Assembly: GCA_036244855.1 (NCBI GenBank)
Contig: BQKZ01000238.1
Span: 108,011 to 172,010 of the forward strand
Source: Temnopleurus reevesii
Taxonomy: Eukaryota > Echinodermata > Echinoidea > Temnopleuroida > Temnopleuridae
Direction of reading: 5' to 3'
Length of the DNA stretch: 64,000 nt
The stretch's first letter is position 1. Each line of letters begins with the position of its first letter. The position numbers and the translations under genes are program-made. Shown here in pieces: positions 53,001 to 59,931 of the stretch. The notes under the pieces are model-generated. The model was not told the DNA's origin. It did not search any database and saw only the letters and a list, made by a program, of their open reading frames with translations.

Positions 53001-55943
53001 ATTTTAACCAAACATGCGCGTACTTTAGGCGTTACTTTTGAACCGAAAAAAATACAATATGTTGTGCCCACCCGCCCTCTCCGCAACATCAACATTAACA
53101 ATCACAAAATGACAAAAATGCGATCAGACTTTCGAAATCAACATTACATAGCAAATCAATAAAATTGTAATTTAAAGATATGATGATACAACAAACTTTT
53201 TTTATTTTGCAGAAAATATTGTTTGATTTACCTCAGCGGTGTGAATATTAGAATGATTGGTTTATGAGTGCCCATTTACTTTAAATTAAATTAAACAAAA
53301 ACATAAATTTGGTACACAAAATTGTGGTTTTCAATTGCACGCAAAATCGTGTGCAATATAAACAACACAAAGATACATCAATAAAAGCGTATGTGGGCGA
53401 GCGACTTTGTATCGGGGGGTTTGTATGCGTATGGGATGCTTGTATGGGAGGTCGGGTGTTTAAATATGTGTCGTGTTTTTTTAATCATTTGATTTCCTTG
53501 ATTTATTTTTGATATATTTCATTTGATTATTTTTTTTGAACCCCTTCTAATGAAGTACTTTTCATCCAGTCATTCTAATATCAAAATATTGAAGTGCTTG
53601 TTTTAAAAAAAAAATCTGTTAGATGTATGTGGGCGGTGGGGTGTTTACGTATGTGTGGTGTGTTTCAAAATCACTTGATTTTCCTGAATTACAAACAAAA
53701 ATCGTAAACTCCTTCCAATTAAGAGCTTTTTATCAATCTATTTCATTAACAAAAGATTTGAAGTGCTTGTTGTAAAATGTGTTGAATATATGTGTGTGGA
53801 AGGTAGGGTGTTAACATTTGTGTAGTTTGTTTTCAAAGTCATTTAATTTAATGGATTACACAAATTGTTTTTCATTTTTTTATGTCGTAGAACTCCTTTT
53901 AATGACGACTTATCCATCCCTTTACCTTATCAACAAAATTTGAAGTGCTTATTTATCAATTTGCTGAATGTGTGTGTAGGAGGGTGTTTGAATATTACGA
54001 TATAAACTATTTCCGAAGAAAAAAGTCGGTCATGGAGAACAGAGCCGTACGCCGAGTATTGAACTGCGCGGACACAACAATTACAAACCCCTTCCGATTT
54101 GAATAGCATTACAAAGGAGCATTAAATTAACGTTTGACTTATTTTTTAGGAAATAGATTATATCGTGCTAAATGTTGGTGGTGTGTTTTATGAATTATTA
54201 ACAAATTATCCATTCTTCCTTCTTAGAACTCCTTCCAATGAGGAACTATTCGAGCGCTTTCTCGTTGACATAGCATGGCGACATTACCGGACCTACGTCA
54301 CAAAGGCCTCATCGGCAAAGCTTGAGCGTGGGATAGACAAAACAAACATGACCAAATCGGCGTGGCTTGCAAACTATCTTGTGACGAATGCACTGCTCCG
54401 TGACAAGAGAGGGCGCCTTGCTGTGAAGGAGAGACTGAGGGAGATCCAAGAGCGGCATCAAAGAAGAAGTGAGATTGAGGAGGAAGAGGAGAAGGAGGAG
54501 GAGGTCTGTAAAAACGTGTTTTCCTTACTGATCTACCTATTTAAGGCGTCCCAATCAGTTTTCTTTTTCATTTATGACATATTAATTTGTTTATCTTACT
54601 TTCATTCATTTATTTTGCTGACGAAATATTCGAAGTGCATGCTTGCAAGAAGGATACGTTTTAAGTCCACTTTCGAACATTTAGAGGTAATAAGCAATGT
54701 CTTTTTTTTTCTTTTCCCCCCTAATGATGTGAAAAACACAAAAATTAGTAGTTTTGAGGCGCAACCATTAATTTTGATAATGGAAGCCTAACACGCTTTC
54801 AATAACTGTACATTAACATAATTGAAAGCATATTCTACGCAACACCGAGGCAATTTGTCTGAATATCAGTATTCAAATGTGTATTTTTTAACAACTTGCT
54901 TTCCATAAGTCTTCCCCTAATTATCTTAAGGTTCATGTCAAATTACATTCGTTGTCTTGTTAATTTCATTGCGATACTTTTCTGACATAAACTACTTAGC
55001 TCTTCAAATCTAAGGAGATATTGTTACCTTGCAGCTTTCGTATTAATGATTACTTGAGACGGGGAAGAGTGCTTTAAATGAATGGAATACATTCACCCAC
55101 ACGGGAACTAAGAGATAATGACTTTTTTGTTGTTACAAAGCATACCCGGGGGTTTTCTTTTTGTTTCCTTTTTCCTCCTCTTACCATTGTAACAACGAGA
55201 ACATTTGTTTTACCTACGGACAAATTTAATATCCAATGTTGCTGTGTTCAAAATTACATTCGCATGACGGCTTCATCATCATCATCTTCTTCTTCTTCTT
55301 CTTCTTCTTCTTCTTCTTCTTCTTCTTCTTCTTCTTCTTCTTCTTTGTTATCTTCCTCATTAGTGATCTTCATCATCGTTGACATCATCATCACAATCAT
55401 CATTAGAATTAGCATCATCGTCATCACCATAATCACCTCCATCATCATTATCATTATCATCATCACCAGCATCACCACCAAAATGATCATTAGCATTATC
55501 ATCATCGTCAACTTCATCATTATCATCGCCATCATTATCTTAATTAATATCTTCATAATGAGACCTGTACACCACCATCTGATCATGATCATTATCATTA
55601 TCATCATCATCATCATCATTATTATTATTACCACCGTAACCATCGTCATCTTTATCATCAAAGTTGTTACCATCGTCATCATCATCATTATCGTTATCAT
55701 TATTTTCATCATCATCATCATCAACGTCACCATCATCATCATGATCATCATTAATTTTAGCATTAGTATCATTGAAATCATCCTCATCATCACAATAATA
55801 TTAACCCTTTTTAATTCTTGGACATCTTCTCATTTCTACAGGAGTCTGAAGAAGACATGAAGAGGATGGTTCACCTAAACAAACTGAAGAAAGGCTCCAT
55901 CTCGCATGCGTTCAGTCGGATCGAGGAGGCTTGTGATATATGA
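32085..55943 (+). CDS. CNBD2: CNBD2-like cyclic-nucleotide-binding protein, 13 exons, interrupted by one stop
   Basis: The joined exons give 998 codons plus TGA. All 12 introns are GT-AG and phases fit throughout. Residues 1-473 are polar, rich in Ser, Arg, Glu and Pro, without a recognised domain. Residues 474-535 form a basic/hydrophobic helical segment. Residues about 568-690 are a cNMP-binding domain with FGELALL and the ERTAS arginine. Residues about 699-862 look like a second cNMP fold (FFKSWP, YVVLKGKVSLL) without a phosphate cassette. Residues 873-998 are helical and acidic. Vertebrate CNBD2 binds cyclic nucleotide and is needed for normal sperm; a flagellar role here is inferred. Codon 609 is TAA inside the first domain, the only lesion I find. 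Vertebrate CNBD2 proteins are about 580 residues, so this model has a long N-terminal extension. Confidence 0.7.
32782..33785 (+). CDS. CNBD2-like exon 2 (residues 33-367, large N-terminal exon)
   Basis: 1004 nt, open throughout. The acceptor is gtacatag and the donor is a perfect gtaagt. Composition is polar and low in hydrophobics, with basic clusters and an Asp/Asn run (DDNNN). The last 80 residues become helical and basic (RVHLQRRVKARREK). No known domain is visible, so it is likely disordered or a scaffold region. It is far larger than the other exons (96-277 nt). It ends with two bases of a Met codon completed by exon 3. Confidence 0.7.
34456..34680 (+). mobile_element. SINE-1 copy in intron 2, cut by assembly gap
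   Basis: The head gtcgtggtgtagtggtcatg is at 34458. The core has cacctggtaggaatatttat, and the body runs to the gctgccgggctaatgccag block before the N-run. It has the same orientation as the host gene. Confidence 0.85.
34681..34887. other. Assembly gap (207 N)
   Basis: Run of n inside intron 2, directly after a SINE body. Frames reported across it are meaningless. Confidence 0.99.
35813..35965 (+). CDS. CNBD2-like exon 3 (residues 367-417)
   Basis: 153 nt. The acceptor is ggtatatag and the donor is a perfect gtaagt. It encodes an acidic patch (PEEEEAQPP) followed by an Arg/Ser-rich stretch (RLRSRRQAISVDRDRG), which could be a phosphorylated linker. Its second half is CpG-rich relative to the flanks, as are the other exons. 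Confidence 0.65.
36655..37461. mobile_element. MITE-J, about 0.8-kb inverted-repeat element in intron 3
   Basis: The left end aataggcgggtttac is complementary to the right end gtaaacccgcctatt. The arms continue: gttaaacagttcgagcaaat at 36694 pairs with the block at 37252-37276. In the centre a small hairpin (tagcacacggtg at 37037, caccgtgtgcta at 37121) flanks a purine-rich segment. It has no transposase-like ORF. Confidence 0.75.
37519..37684 (+). CDS. CNBD2-like exon 4 (residues 418-473)
   Basis: 166 nt. The acceptor is ttttggcag and the donor is gtaagg. Polar and basic, with a run of arginines at the end (ERTRRRR). The first base completes a Thr codon from exon 3. No domain; it continues the disordered N-terminal part. 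Confidence 0.65.
38469..38561 (+). pseudogene. Degenerate copy of exon 5 (copy 1)
   Basis: Retains a good acceptor (tctttacag) and opens LRALFKDIIIKICLITLM, nearly the same as exon 5 over the first 18 codons. It then diverges and ends in TAG at 38559. It lies 373 bp upstream of the real exon in intron 4. If spliced in, it would truncate the protein before the cNMP domains. It could be a decayed duplicate or a poison exon. Confidence 0.75.
38644..38770 (+). pseudogene. Degenerate copy of exon 5 (copy 2)
   Basis: Begins agggcgctcttcatgg and matches exon 5 over about 60 bases, with a 1-base loss at its start. The acceptor is damaged (caacgcttag instead of ttcacag) and a stop follows after about 25 codons. 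The flank aggtgatc...aataattggtcac is shared with copy 1, so unit size is about 180-195 bp. Confidence 0.7.
38842..39027 (+). CDS. CNBD2-like exon 5 (residues 474-535)
   Basis: 186 nt, phase 0 on both sides. The acceptor is gtgttcacag and the donor gtaagt. It encodes a helix-like segment (LFKDTIIKVCRITLVMMHMI) and then a polar stretch. It is symmetrical in phase, so it could be skipped without a frame change. Two decayed copies precede it. Confidence 0.75.
39135..39310. repeat. AAT-type microsatellite with SINE-like tail
   Basis: Imperfect ataataataata run followed by tctcacatagcgcaaattcc and gcccaaagcgctcagagc, which resemble SINE 3' ends. No head is present. It lies in intron 5. Confidence 0.6.
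39544..39672. mobile_element. MITE-A copy in intron 5
   Basis: Starts gccccggtcacataggg and ends tatgtgaccgggc; TTAA lies at 39540-39543. Arms are almost complete. Confidence 0.88.
39831..39856. repeat. T-run directly followed by G-run
   Basis: About 16 T then 10 G. A similar junction occurs at 62599-62624. Confidence 0.8.
40247..41028. repeat. Tandem duplication, period about 404 bp, in intron 5
   Basis: Copy A is 40247-40650 and copy B about 40651-41028. Shared blocks include aattatctctgcacttatca (40319 and 40723), aaatcgcgttgcataataat (40408 and 40805) and gattcgacatt-type sequence near 40568 and 40967. Divergence is about 15-20% by eye. On the minus strand copy A has an open frame of 65 codons followed, after one stop, by a further open stretch of about 55 codons; no protein is recognised. 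Confidence 0.85.
41555..41741 (+). mobile_element. SINE-1 3' part in intron 5
   Basis: attgtgctgcactcaaccca starts the core; the ggcaggaatttattcgtcta and (TTA)n blocks follow. The tRNA head is missing. Confidence 0.75.
41942..42108 (+). CDS. CNBD2-like exon 6 (residues 536-591)
   Basis: 167 nt. The acceptor is tttaatttcag and the donor gtaaga. It encodes a polar helical lead (PEEIIRLYGVMRNMRSF) into the first cNMP domain (RMRMEICRAARY). In the family this segment is the N-terminal helix bundle before the beta-roll. It ends with GA of a Glu codon. Confidence 0.85.
42588..42668 (+). mobile_element. SINE-like 3' tail in intron 6
   Basis: ttgagcgccttgagcgcccc, then aggcgagaccggcgcggcta, then an (ATC)n-like tract. 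It resembles the 3' region of tRNA-derived SINEs; no head is seen. Confidence 0.45.
42826..42988 (+). CDS. CNBD2-like exon 7 with in-frame TAA (residues 591-645)
   Basis: 163 nt. The acceptor is ttttttttcag and the donor gtatgc. It encodes the start of the first cNMP beta-roll: KGRVIVRQGHVGFNF, then TAA at 42878-42880, then FILSGSVLVQVEIL and a GTCFG end. The family has Tyr or another aromatic at the stop position (..F.FYFILSG..), and one base change would turn TAT or TAC into TAA. Everything after the stop remains in frame and conserved. The exon length is not a multiple of three, so skipping it alone shifts the frame; skipping exons 7 and 8 together (312 nt) would not. Confidence 0.85.
43190..43390 (+). 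promoter_or_regulatory. CpG-richer patch with possible first exon in intron 7
   Basis: Contains tactgcgcaactacgtcatc (a CRE-like site) and, 80 bp later, an ATG at 43330 that opens MGDVSLELNFEIESDKEG up to a gtaaga donor-like sequence at 43383. No downstream exon that joins it is evident. It could be an alternative promoter, a nested gene start or a transposon end. Confidence 0.25.
43513..43602. mobile_element. Single-arm MITE-G remnant in intron 7
   Basis: gtcatgaagctattgtgaaa, actttgtcc and ttctgctcacagtgat in the order of a MITE-G arm. Confidence 0.4.
43718..43944. repeat. Inverted-repeat element in intron 7
   Basis: ttagttcagattctaaacg on the left pairs with cgttcagaatctgaactaa on the right. 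The roughly 185 bp between is GC-richer (cgcgaccccgagaattcacg). Ends and class unknown. Confidence 0.55.
44680..44828 (+). CDS. CNBD2-like exon 8 (residues 646-695), phosphate-binding cassette
   Basis: 149 nt. The acceptor is tcttcgcag and the donor a perfect gtaagt. It begins with Glu646 of the FG|ELALLSNGERTASV cassette, so the intron splits the Gly645-Glu646 pair. Glu646 (ribose 2'-OH contact in the family) and Arg655 (phosphate contact) are both present, so cyclic-nucleotide binding is plausible for the intact protein. The rest (EIFEIEKETFLEVCP) is the usual end of the roll and C-helix. Confidence 0.9.
44871..45109. mobile_element. MITE-B copy in intron 8
   Basis: The left end tttgcctttttagcctgcg and the decayed right end (cttagccgatgcaggat) are inverted. 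Inner arms contain acgctcccatgag and aagggagggtttt. Confidence 0.8.
46891..46966 (+). pseudogene. Degenerate copy of exon 9
   Basis: A usable acceptor (tttgtgtcag) is followed by ELPFFKAWPE, TAG at 46922-46924, then HLRRLYFESPIQEI, almost identical to exon 9 residues. After 46966 the exon homology is replaced by a SINE 3' tail. It lies 312 bp upstream of the true exon. Confidence 0.85.
46967..47074 (+). mobile_element. SINE 3' tail fused to the exon 9 copy
   Basis: cgccttgagcactccacaga...ggcgctgtacaaatggc followed by (TTA)n. It joins the exon copy without a gap, so insertion or template switching broke the duplicate. Confidence 0.75.
47203..47341 (+). CDS. CNBD2-like exon 9 (residues 695-741)
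   Basis: 139 nt. The acceptor is tttgtattag and the donor gtatgt. It encodes the start of the second cNMP-like fold: ELPFFKSWPEELLRRLCFES, QEIDFGKVVETN and FCYVVLK, the last matching the beta-strand of cNMP domains. Confidence 0.9.
47939..48400. mobile_element. Diverged MITE-F relative in intron 9
   Basis: TTAA at 47939 followed by agggtaactttacc, then ctgatgatccgtttaaaagc, tttcaaagttttgatt and atggagaactcccc, as in MITE-F. The inverted right end is decayed (gtaaaattttgacc). Confidence 0.5.
48557..48790 (+). CDS. CNBD2-like exon 10 (residues 742-819)
   Basis: 234 nt, phase 0 on both sides. The acceptor is gtataacag and the donor gtaagg. It continues the second fold (GKVSLLKECDLVGALTQHC), then a Lys-rich linker (ASQTKKKANIDSALNERI) and LKALLLPEWTRNGKCHMTIG. 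No GELA...R cassette is present, so the second domain probably does not bind nucleotide. Confidence 0.88.
48812..49691. repeat. Duplicated segment in intron 10, copy 1
   Basis: Begins ctggaaaggtggatatttga, 21 bp after the exon 10 donor, contains a copy of repeat R (48880-49580) and ends at acTTAA, where MITE-F begins. Copy 2 is 50295-51122. Confidence 0.9.
49696..50286. mobile_element. MITE-F, 591 bp, TTAA on both sides
   Basis: TTAA at 49692-49695 and 50287-50290. The left end aggggaactacactcagac is the inverse of the right end gtctgggtgtaattcccct. Long arms hold gagcaaaatcggataatcc and its complement. It contains no ORF of note. Copy 2 of the flanking duplication shows the empty site (51116-51119). 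Further copies: 58297-58835 and diverged ones near 17490, 47939 and 56660. Confidence 0.9.
50295..51122. repeat. Duplicated segment in intron 10, copy 2 (empty MITE site)
   Basis: Starts immediately after the single N at 50294 with the same ctggaaaggtggatatttga as copy 1. It differs from copy 1 by scattered substitutions and a few indels. It ends acTTAAaggattttgcg without the MITE. This most likely represents the other allele. Confidence 0.88.
51260..51420 (+). CDS. CNBD2-like exon 11 (residues 820-873)
   Basis: 161 nt. The acceptor is ctctcttcag and the donor gtaagt. It encodes the end of the second cNMP-like fold: LKGVTLVSRGCRMMRVTKQR, then a helix (APEDILEAFRQKQN). The SRG..MMRVTK pattern matches the last strands of cNMP domains. 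It ends with CC of a Pro codon. Confidence 0.88.
52429..52610. mobile_element. MITE-D, 182-bp fold-back element in intron 11
   Basis: The left end tggggccgattgctcgaaat is the exact inverse of the right end atttcgagcaatcggcccca. Arms continue with ggtctaagatatcctct and its near complement, and with cttgtgtcaccctc and gagggtgacacaag. Confidence 0.9.
52629..52869. mobile_element. MITE-B copy in intron 11
   Basis: Best-preserved copy. The left end cacacctttgccttttagc and right end ...accaaaaggtgtg are inverted; inner arms gcgttcggcctgcgctcaag and its complement follow. It lies only 18 bp downstream of MITE-D. Confidence 0.88.
53390..54000 (+). repeat. Tandem copies of intron 11 end plus start of exon 12
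   Basis: Three decayed units of about 170-180 bp contain a gtgtgtgg-rich part, then gaaccccttctaatgaag (53540), aaactccttccaattaag (53708) or gaactccttttaatgacg (53888), then a block with ttgaagtgcttg. The true exon start reads gaactccttccaatgagg at 54225. Downstream of exon 12 a gaaatattcgaagtgcatgc block (54620) resembles the same unit. Confidence 0.75.
54227..54503 (+). CDS. CNBD2-like exon 12 (residues 873-965)
   Basis: 277 nt. The acceptor is ccttcttag and the donor gtctgt (a weaker consensus). It encodes NEELFERFLVDIAWRHYRTY, then MTKSAWLANYLVTNALLRDK, then a charged helix ending in a Glu-rich run (EIEEEEEKEEE), probably coiled coil. The frame stays open past the donor to 54791, so a retained-intron product is possible, but the phase-0 join to exon 13 is better. 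Confidence 0.85.
55275..55800. repeat. (TCT)n then (ATC)n microsatellites in intron 12
   Basis: About 70 bp of perfect TCT repeats (55275-55346), then about 450 bp of imperfect atcatc/attatc. It ends about 40 bp before the exon 13 acceptor. Confidence 0.9.
55842..55943 (+). CDS. CNBD2-like exon 13 (residues 966-998, terminal)
   Basis: 102 nt including TGA at 55941. The acceptor is catttctacag. It encodes ESEEDMKRMVHLNKLKKGSI and FSRIEEACDI. It is short, charged and helical. No AATAAA is found in the next 400 bp, so the 3' end is unmarked. Confidence 0.8.
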   Translation, partial: ESEEDMKRMVHLNKLKKGSISHAFSRIEEACDI

Positions 55944-56411
55944 AGCCAAAATCAGGCCATGTTGGTACTCCAATTCGCGTCTCAGATCAGACGCTGTCAA
56001 GGAAAAGTTGTACTTATAATAGAAGTATTGAGTTCTATAGTGACCTAATCACACTGTCATGGAATTATTTTTTATATTCTTCTTCTTGTGTGTTACATAA
56101 TGAAAGAGGCTACTGGTTACGCCATCTTTTTGAGTTATTACAACAGCATGTCTCCGACTGTGTCTCTGACTGCGGTGTAGTTTCATGTCTTGGGTTCTAG
56201 CTGTGATATACACCTTTGCGTTTTTAGCCTACGTCGGCCTAGCGAGGAAAATCCCTAAGTGCTTCGAAAGACGGATAAATATGTTAGGTAGAACGAAATC
56301 AAAATTAAGGTTAAATATTCAGAAAATTAGATATCGAACCTTGTAAGAGCTCCCAATGTTGATAATGAATATATTTCTTTTTCACANTCGGAATCAAATC
56401 AATGTATTTAA
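55944..56411. other. Probable 3' flank of the CNBD2-like gene
   Basis: No poly(A) signal AATAAA seen. A MITE-B half end begins at 56209 and a single N is at 56387. The 86-codon frame at 55940 has no motif. Confidence 0.4.
56209..56250. mobile_element. MITE-B 5' end fragment
   Basis: acacctttgcgtttttagcc followed by tacgtcggcctagcg, then the homology stops. Confidence 0.6.
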
Positions 56412-56417
56412 ACACCG

Positions 56418-56451
56418 ACTGGTGTTGTTCAAGGCCTTAAACAACACCAGT
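56418..56451. repeat. Short hairpin
   Basis: actggtgttgtt and aacaacaccagt surround a caaggcctta-type centre. The neighbouring 56480-56560 carries further ggtgtt/aacacc motifs, suggesting a decayed element. Confidence 0.6.
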
Positions 56452-56659
56452 TGGTATTGAAATATATCAAATGGATTCCAAATTGGTGTTATTTTAACAC
56501 TTTTTTTCTGGTGTTGTCATATATAGATTCCGGTTGGTGTTAAATTTAATACCAGCGCTTTTGCAGTGTAGGTCAAAGATTAATTTCATCTGGTGATCTA
56601 GAGCGAGCGCAAGTAAATTAATCATTATGGTCAAAGGAGAACTTCTCCCATACAGTGAT

Positions 56660-56793
56660 GCCGTAAACAATATGGTGAACACATTGTGAAAATTTGAGCA
56701 AAATCGGATAAACTGTTAAAAAATAAATATATATTCAAACTTTTCATTTCACCACGAATGGGCCTCCCTGAGTTTGCAACTTGGTATGTATGA
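56660..56793. mobile_element. MITE-F fragment
   Basis: tgtgaaaatttgagcaaaat, cggataaactgtt and gaatgggcctccctgagttt match the left arm of MITE-F. It ends where a perfect hairpin begins. Confidence 0.6.
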
Positions 56794-56880
56794 ATGAAAT
56801 GAGTAAAATGTAGAACGCAAGTGAAGACATAGTCCTCTGGTCTATGTCTTCACTTGCGTTCTACATTTTACTCATTTCAT
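56794..56880. repeat. Perfect hairpin, 39-bp arms, 9-base loop
   Basis: The left arm 56794-56832 (atgaaatgagtaaaatgtag...) and right arm 56842-56880 are exact complements; the loop is tcctctggt. No mismatch over 39 bp implies recent formation or a selected stem. Confidence 0.92.
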
Positions 56881-57400
56881 TTTAAATGATTCAACGGAAC
56901 GCAGTCGCTTCATCGTTTATATATATATATAATATTTGGAAAGTGTCTCAGAAAAAATATGGTGATTTCTCATTTGAAATATAATATTTATATAATATTG
57001 ACTGGCCTTGAGGGTGATACGACATATATTGCCTCAAATGCTATCATATTGCCCCGAGTCGTATTGTAAATGTACACAGCGCGAGATTGCAGTGATTTTG
57101 TATCAGTTGCCTTCAAAGTTCCCGGATGCGAGACCAAAGAAAATACAAAGGTATATTTTGTCTCGTCTCTGCACACAAATTCAATGGGCTACAAGAGACG
57201 ACGGAAAATACAAATAATATACCATTTCCGACTCCCTGCTATCAAAAAGTAGGGCAATACAACGTAGTAAATGACCTGCGCAGATGTCTGATACGGGTAA
57301 TAATTTAAAATATTACTTTCCAAAATCCACGGATAGACCCTCAGGTGTGGATTAACAGAAAGTTGGAATTGTTAGTTAATCATTTTGTTTTCACCCTGTN

Positions 57401-57927
57401 GTATTTTCCAAATGAATGTAATAAGACCAAAGGGGTGTTGCTCAAAAGTTGCAATTGATCACAAGTTGCAGTTGATCGGAACGCGCCAATCAAAATCATT
57501 GTTTCATGCGCGTCTTGTTAAATGCGCATATCGTGCGCGAATGAAAATGCGCGTTACAATTGGCAAAGTTGCAGTTGATTTGCAGTTGATTTTGAGCAAC
57601 ACCCTACAAGATTGGCAAAATACTCTCCAGTCCGGCAGGCGGAGAGCCTATGAAATTTAAAAAAAAACATGTTAGTATAAAGTCGCACTCTTCTTTATTG
57701 GCCAGATGCGACGCGATGTTAGAATAAAATCCGTTTCTGAGGACAGACGCACAAAAGTTCCTGCATGGCTTTGTTTATCTTTTGTTTCATTTCTTTATGA
57801 AGATGGGCGTGTATATACACTTGATATCCCCTTAACTAGCGAAGTGCTATAGAAAAAGCTATTTTAGAATGAAGCATGACACAGACAATGTATTTCTCAT
57901 TTGAATAATAGAATGATGATTGTGTCT
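57401..57927. repeat. Near-identical duplication, copy 1
   Basis: Starts right after the N at 57400 and ends at the N-run. It matches 59407-59931 almost base for base; visible differences are an extra 11-bp ttgcagttgat-type repeat and one substitution (ggcaggcgg versus ggcatgcgg). Confidence 0.92.
57431..57605. mobile_element. MITE-I copy 1
   Basis: The left end aggggtgttgctcaaaa and right end ttttgagcaacaccct are inverted. Inner arms have ttgcaattgatcacaag and gttacaattggcaaag. CpG-containing centre (gcgcgtcttgttaaatgcgc). Confidence 0.75.
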
Positions 57928-58296
57928 NNNNNNNNNNNNNNNNNNNNNNNNNNNNNNNNNNNNNNNNNNNNNNNNNNNNNNNNNNNNNNNNNNNNNNNNN
58001 NNNNNNNNNNNNNNNNNNNNNNNNNNNNNNNNNNNNNNNNNNNNNNNNNNNNNNNNNNNNNNNNNNNNNNNNNNNNNNNNNNNNNNNNNNNNNNNNNNNN
58101 NNNNNNNNNNNNNNNNNNNNNNNNNNNNNNNNNNNNNNNNNNNNNNNNNNNNNNNNNNNNNNNNNNNNNNNNNNNNNNNNNNNNNNNNNNNNNNNNNNNN
58201 NNNNNNNNNNNNNNNNNNNNNNNNNNNNNNNNNNNNNNNNNNNNNNNNNNNNNNNNNNNNNNNNNNNNNNNNNNNNNNNNNNNNNNNNNNNNNNNN
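57928..58296. other. Assembly gap (369 N)
   Basis: Run of n. The frames reported across it have no content. Confidence 0.99.
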
Positions 58297-58835
58297 CAAA
58301 CGGTGAAAATTTGAGCAAAATCCGACAATCCATTCAAAAGCTATGAATGTTCAAAGTTTGGATTTACACCTCTTATGGGCTCCTCAAATTGGCAACGTAC
58401 AGACACAAAATGGCTGCCAACACGGAGAACTCTCCATTCACTTTGTACACAGAATTTCATATTTTCTTCTTTTTCTAGAAAAGTATACAATAAATTAACA
58501 AAATTAATTTTGAAATGCATGCAGAATCAAAATGCACATATCATACTTGAAGAGAAAAGTGCAAAGTTGTCTACTTTTCTTAAAAAAAAAAAATTAAAAA
58601 AAAAAAAAGAAATGTGAAATTCTGCGTACAAAGTGAATAGAGAGTTTTCCATGTTGGCACCCATTTTATGCCAGTACGTTGCCAATTTAAGGAGCCCATT
58701 AGAAGTGTAAATCAAAACTCTGAAAATTCATAACTGTTGAATGGATTGTCGGATGTTGCTCAAATTTTCACAGTTTTGATCATTGTATTTTTGTTCCTCC
58801 ACTGAGCGCACATCATGTCTGATTGAAGTTCCCCT
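58297..58835. mobile_element. MITE-F copy, left end lost in the gap
   Basis: The body has tttgagcaaaatccgacaat, atggctgccaacacggagaa and its inverted counterpart. The right end gtctgattgaagttcccct is followed by TTAA at 58836-58839. Confidence 0.85.
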
Positions 58836-59406
58836 TTAAGGAGTGCAGGCTCAATGAATCTTTAATTCATTGTTTCTATAATAATCTTGTTAAAAGGGAA
58901 AATACCATTTCTATTCCTCATCAGTGAGGAGAATATTTGTGACAATGCATTTATTCTCATTGTGTTTTGTTTACCACTAAAATATATTAGCTCAGCTAAC
59001 GCCCCAGCGAAGAAAAAGAGTTGATCGAAGTACACACATATGATATTTTATTATCAATATTTTATTATCATATTTTAACAACTGTCTTCTTTGTTCGGTT
59101 CAATTTTGTCCATTAGACATTTACAATGCCACACTAAATACTCAAGTATTGGTGATAATTACAATGTAACAAACAAATGTTATTTATTTCATTTTCAGTC
59201 ACCAAATGTCAGTATTTATGCATGTATTTATATTTATTATTTCGTAATTAGATCTAATAAAGATGATTAAAAGTATTTTCACCACTTTGTTTATCTTTTG
59301 TTTCATTTCTTAATGAAGATGGGCGTGTCTATACACTTAATATCCCCTCATCTAGCGAAGTGCCTTAGAAAAGGTTATTTTAAAATAAAGCATCACACAG
59401 GCAACG

Positions 59407-59931
59407 TATTTTCCAAATGAATGTAATAAGACCAAAGGGGTGTTGCTCAAAAGTTGCAATTGATCACAAGTTGCAGTTGATCGGAACGCGCCAATCAAAA
59501 TCATTGTTTCATGCGCGTCTTGTTAAATGCGCATATCGTGCGCGAATGAAAATGCGCGTTACAATTGGCAAAGTTGCAGTTGATTTTGAGCAACACCCTA
59601 CAAGATTGGCAAAATACTCTCCAGTCCGGCATGCGGAGAGCCTATGAAATTTAAAAAAAAACATGTTAGTATAAAGTCGCACTCTTCTTTATTGGCCAGA
59701 TGCGACGCGATGTTAGAATAAAATCCGTTTCTGAGGACAGACGCACAAAAGTTCCTGCATGGCTTTGTTTATCTTTTGTTTCATTTCTTTATGAAGATGG
59801 GCGTGTATATACACTTGATATCCCCTTAACTAGCGAAGTGCTATAGAAAAAGCTATTTTAGAATGAAGCATGACACAGACAATGTATTTCTCATTTGAAT
59901 AATAGAATGATGATTGTGTCTTTATTGTTTG
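59407..59931. repeat. Near-identical duplication, copy 2
   Basis: Partner of 57401-57927. Its flanks are continuous sequence: upstream a diverged duplicate (59285-59406) of 59763-59885, downstream ordinary DNA. It contains MITE-I copy 2 at 59436-59599. Confidence 0.92.

Noticed and set aside
54165..54791. 208-codon frame as a complete gene
   Set aside because: Only 54227-54503 matches the family; it has a clear acceptor and a donor in phase with exon 13, so the rest is intron.
55078..55860. Long frames of 260 (+) and 179 (-) codons rich in Ile/Ser or Met/Glu
   Set aside because: They translate the (TCT)n and (ATC)n microsatellites; only the last bases on the plus strand overlap exon 13, in a different frame.
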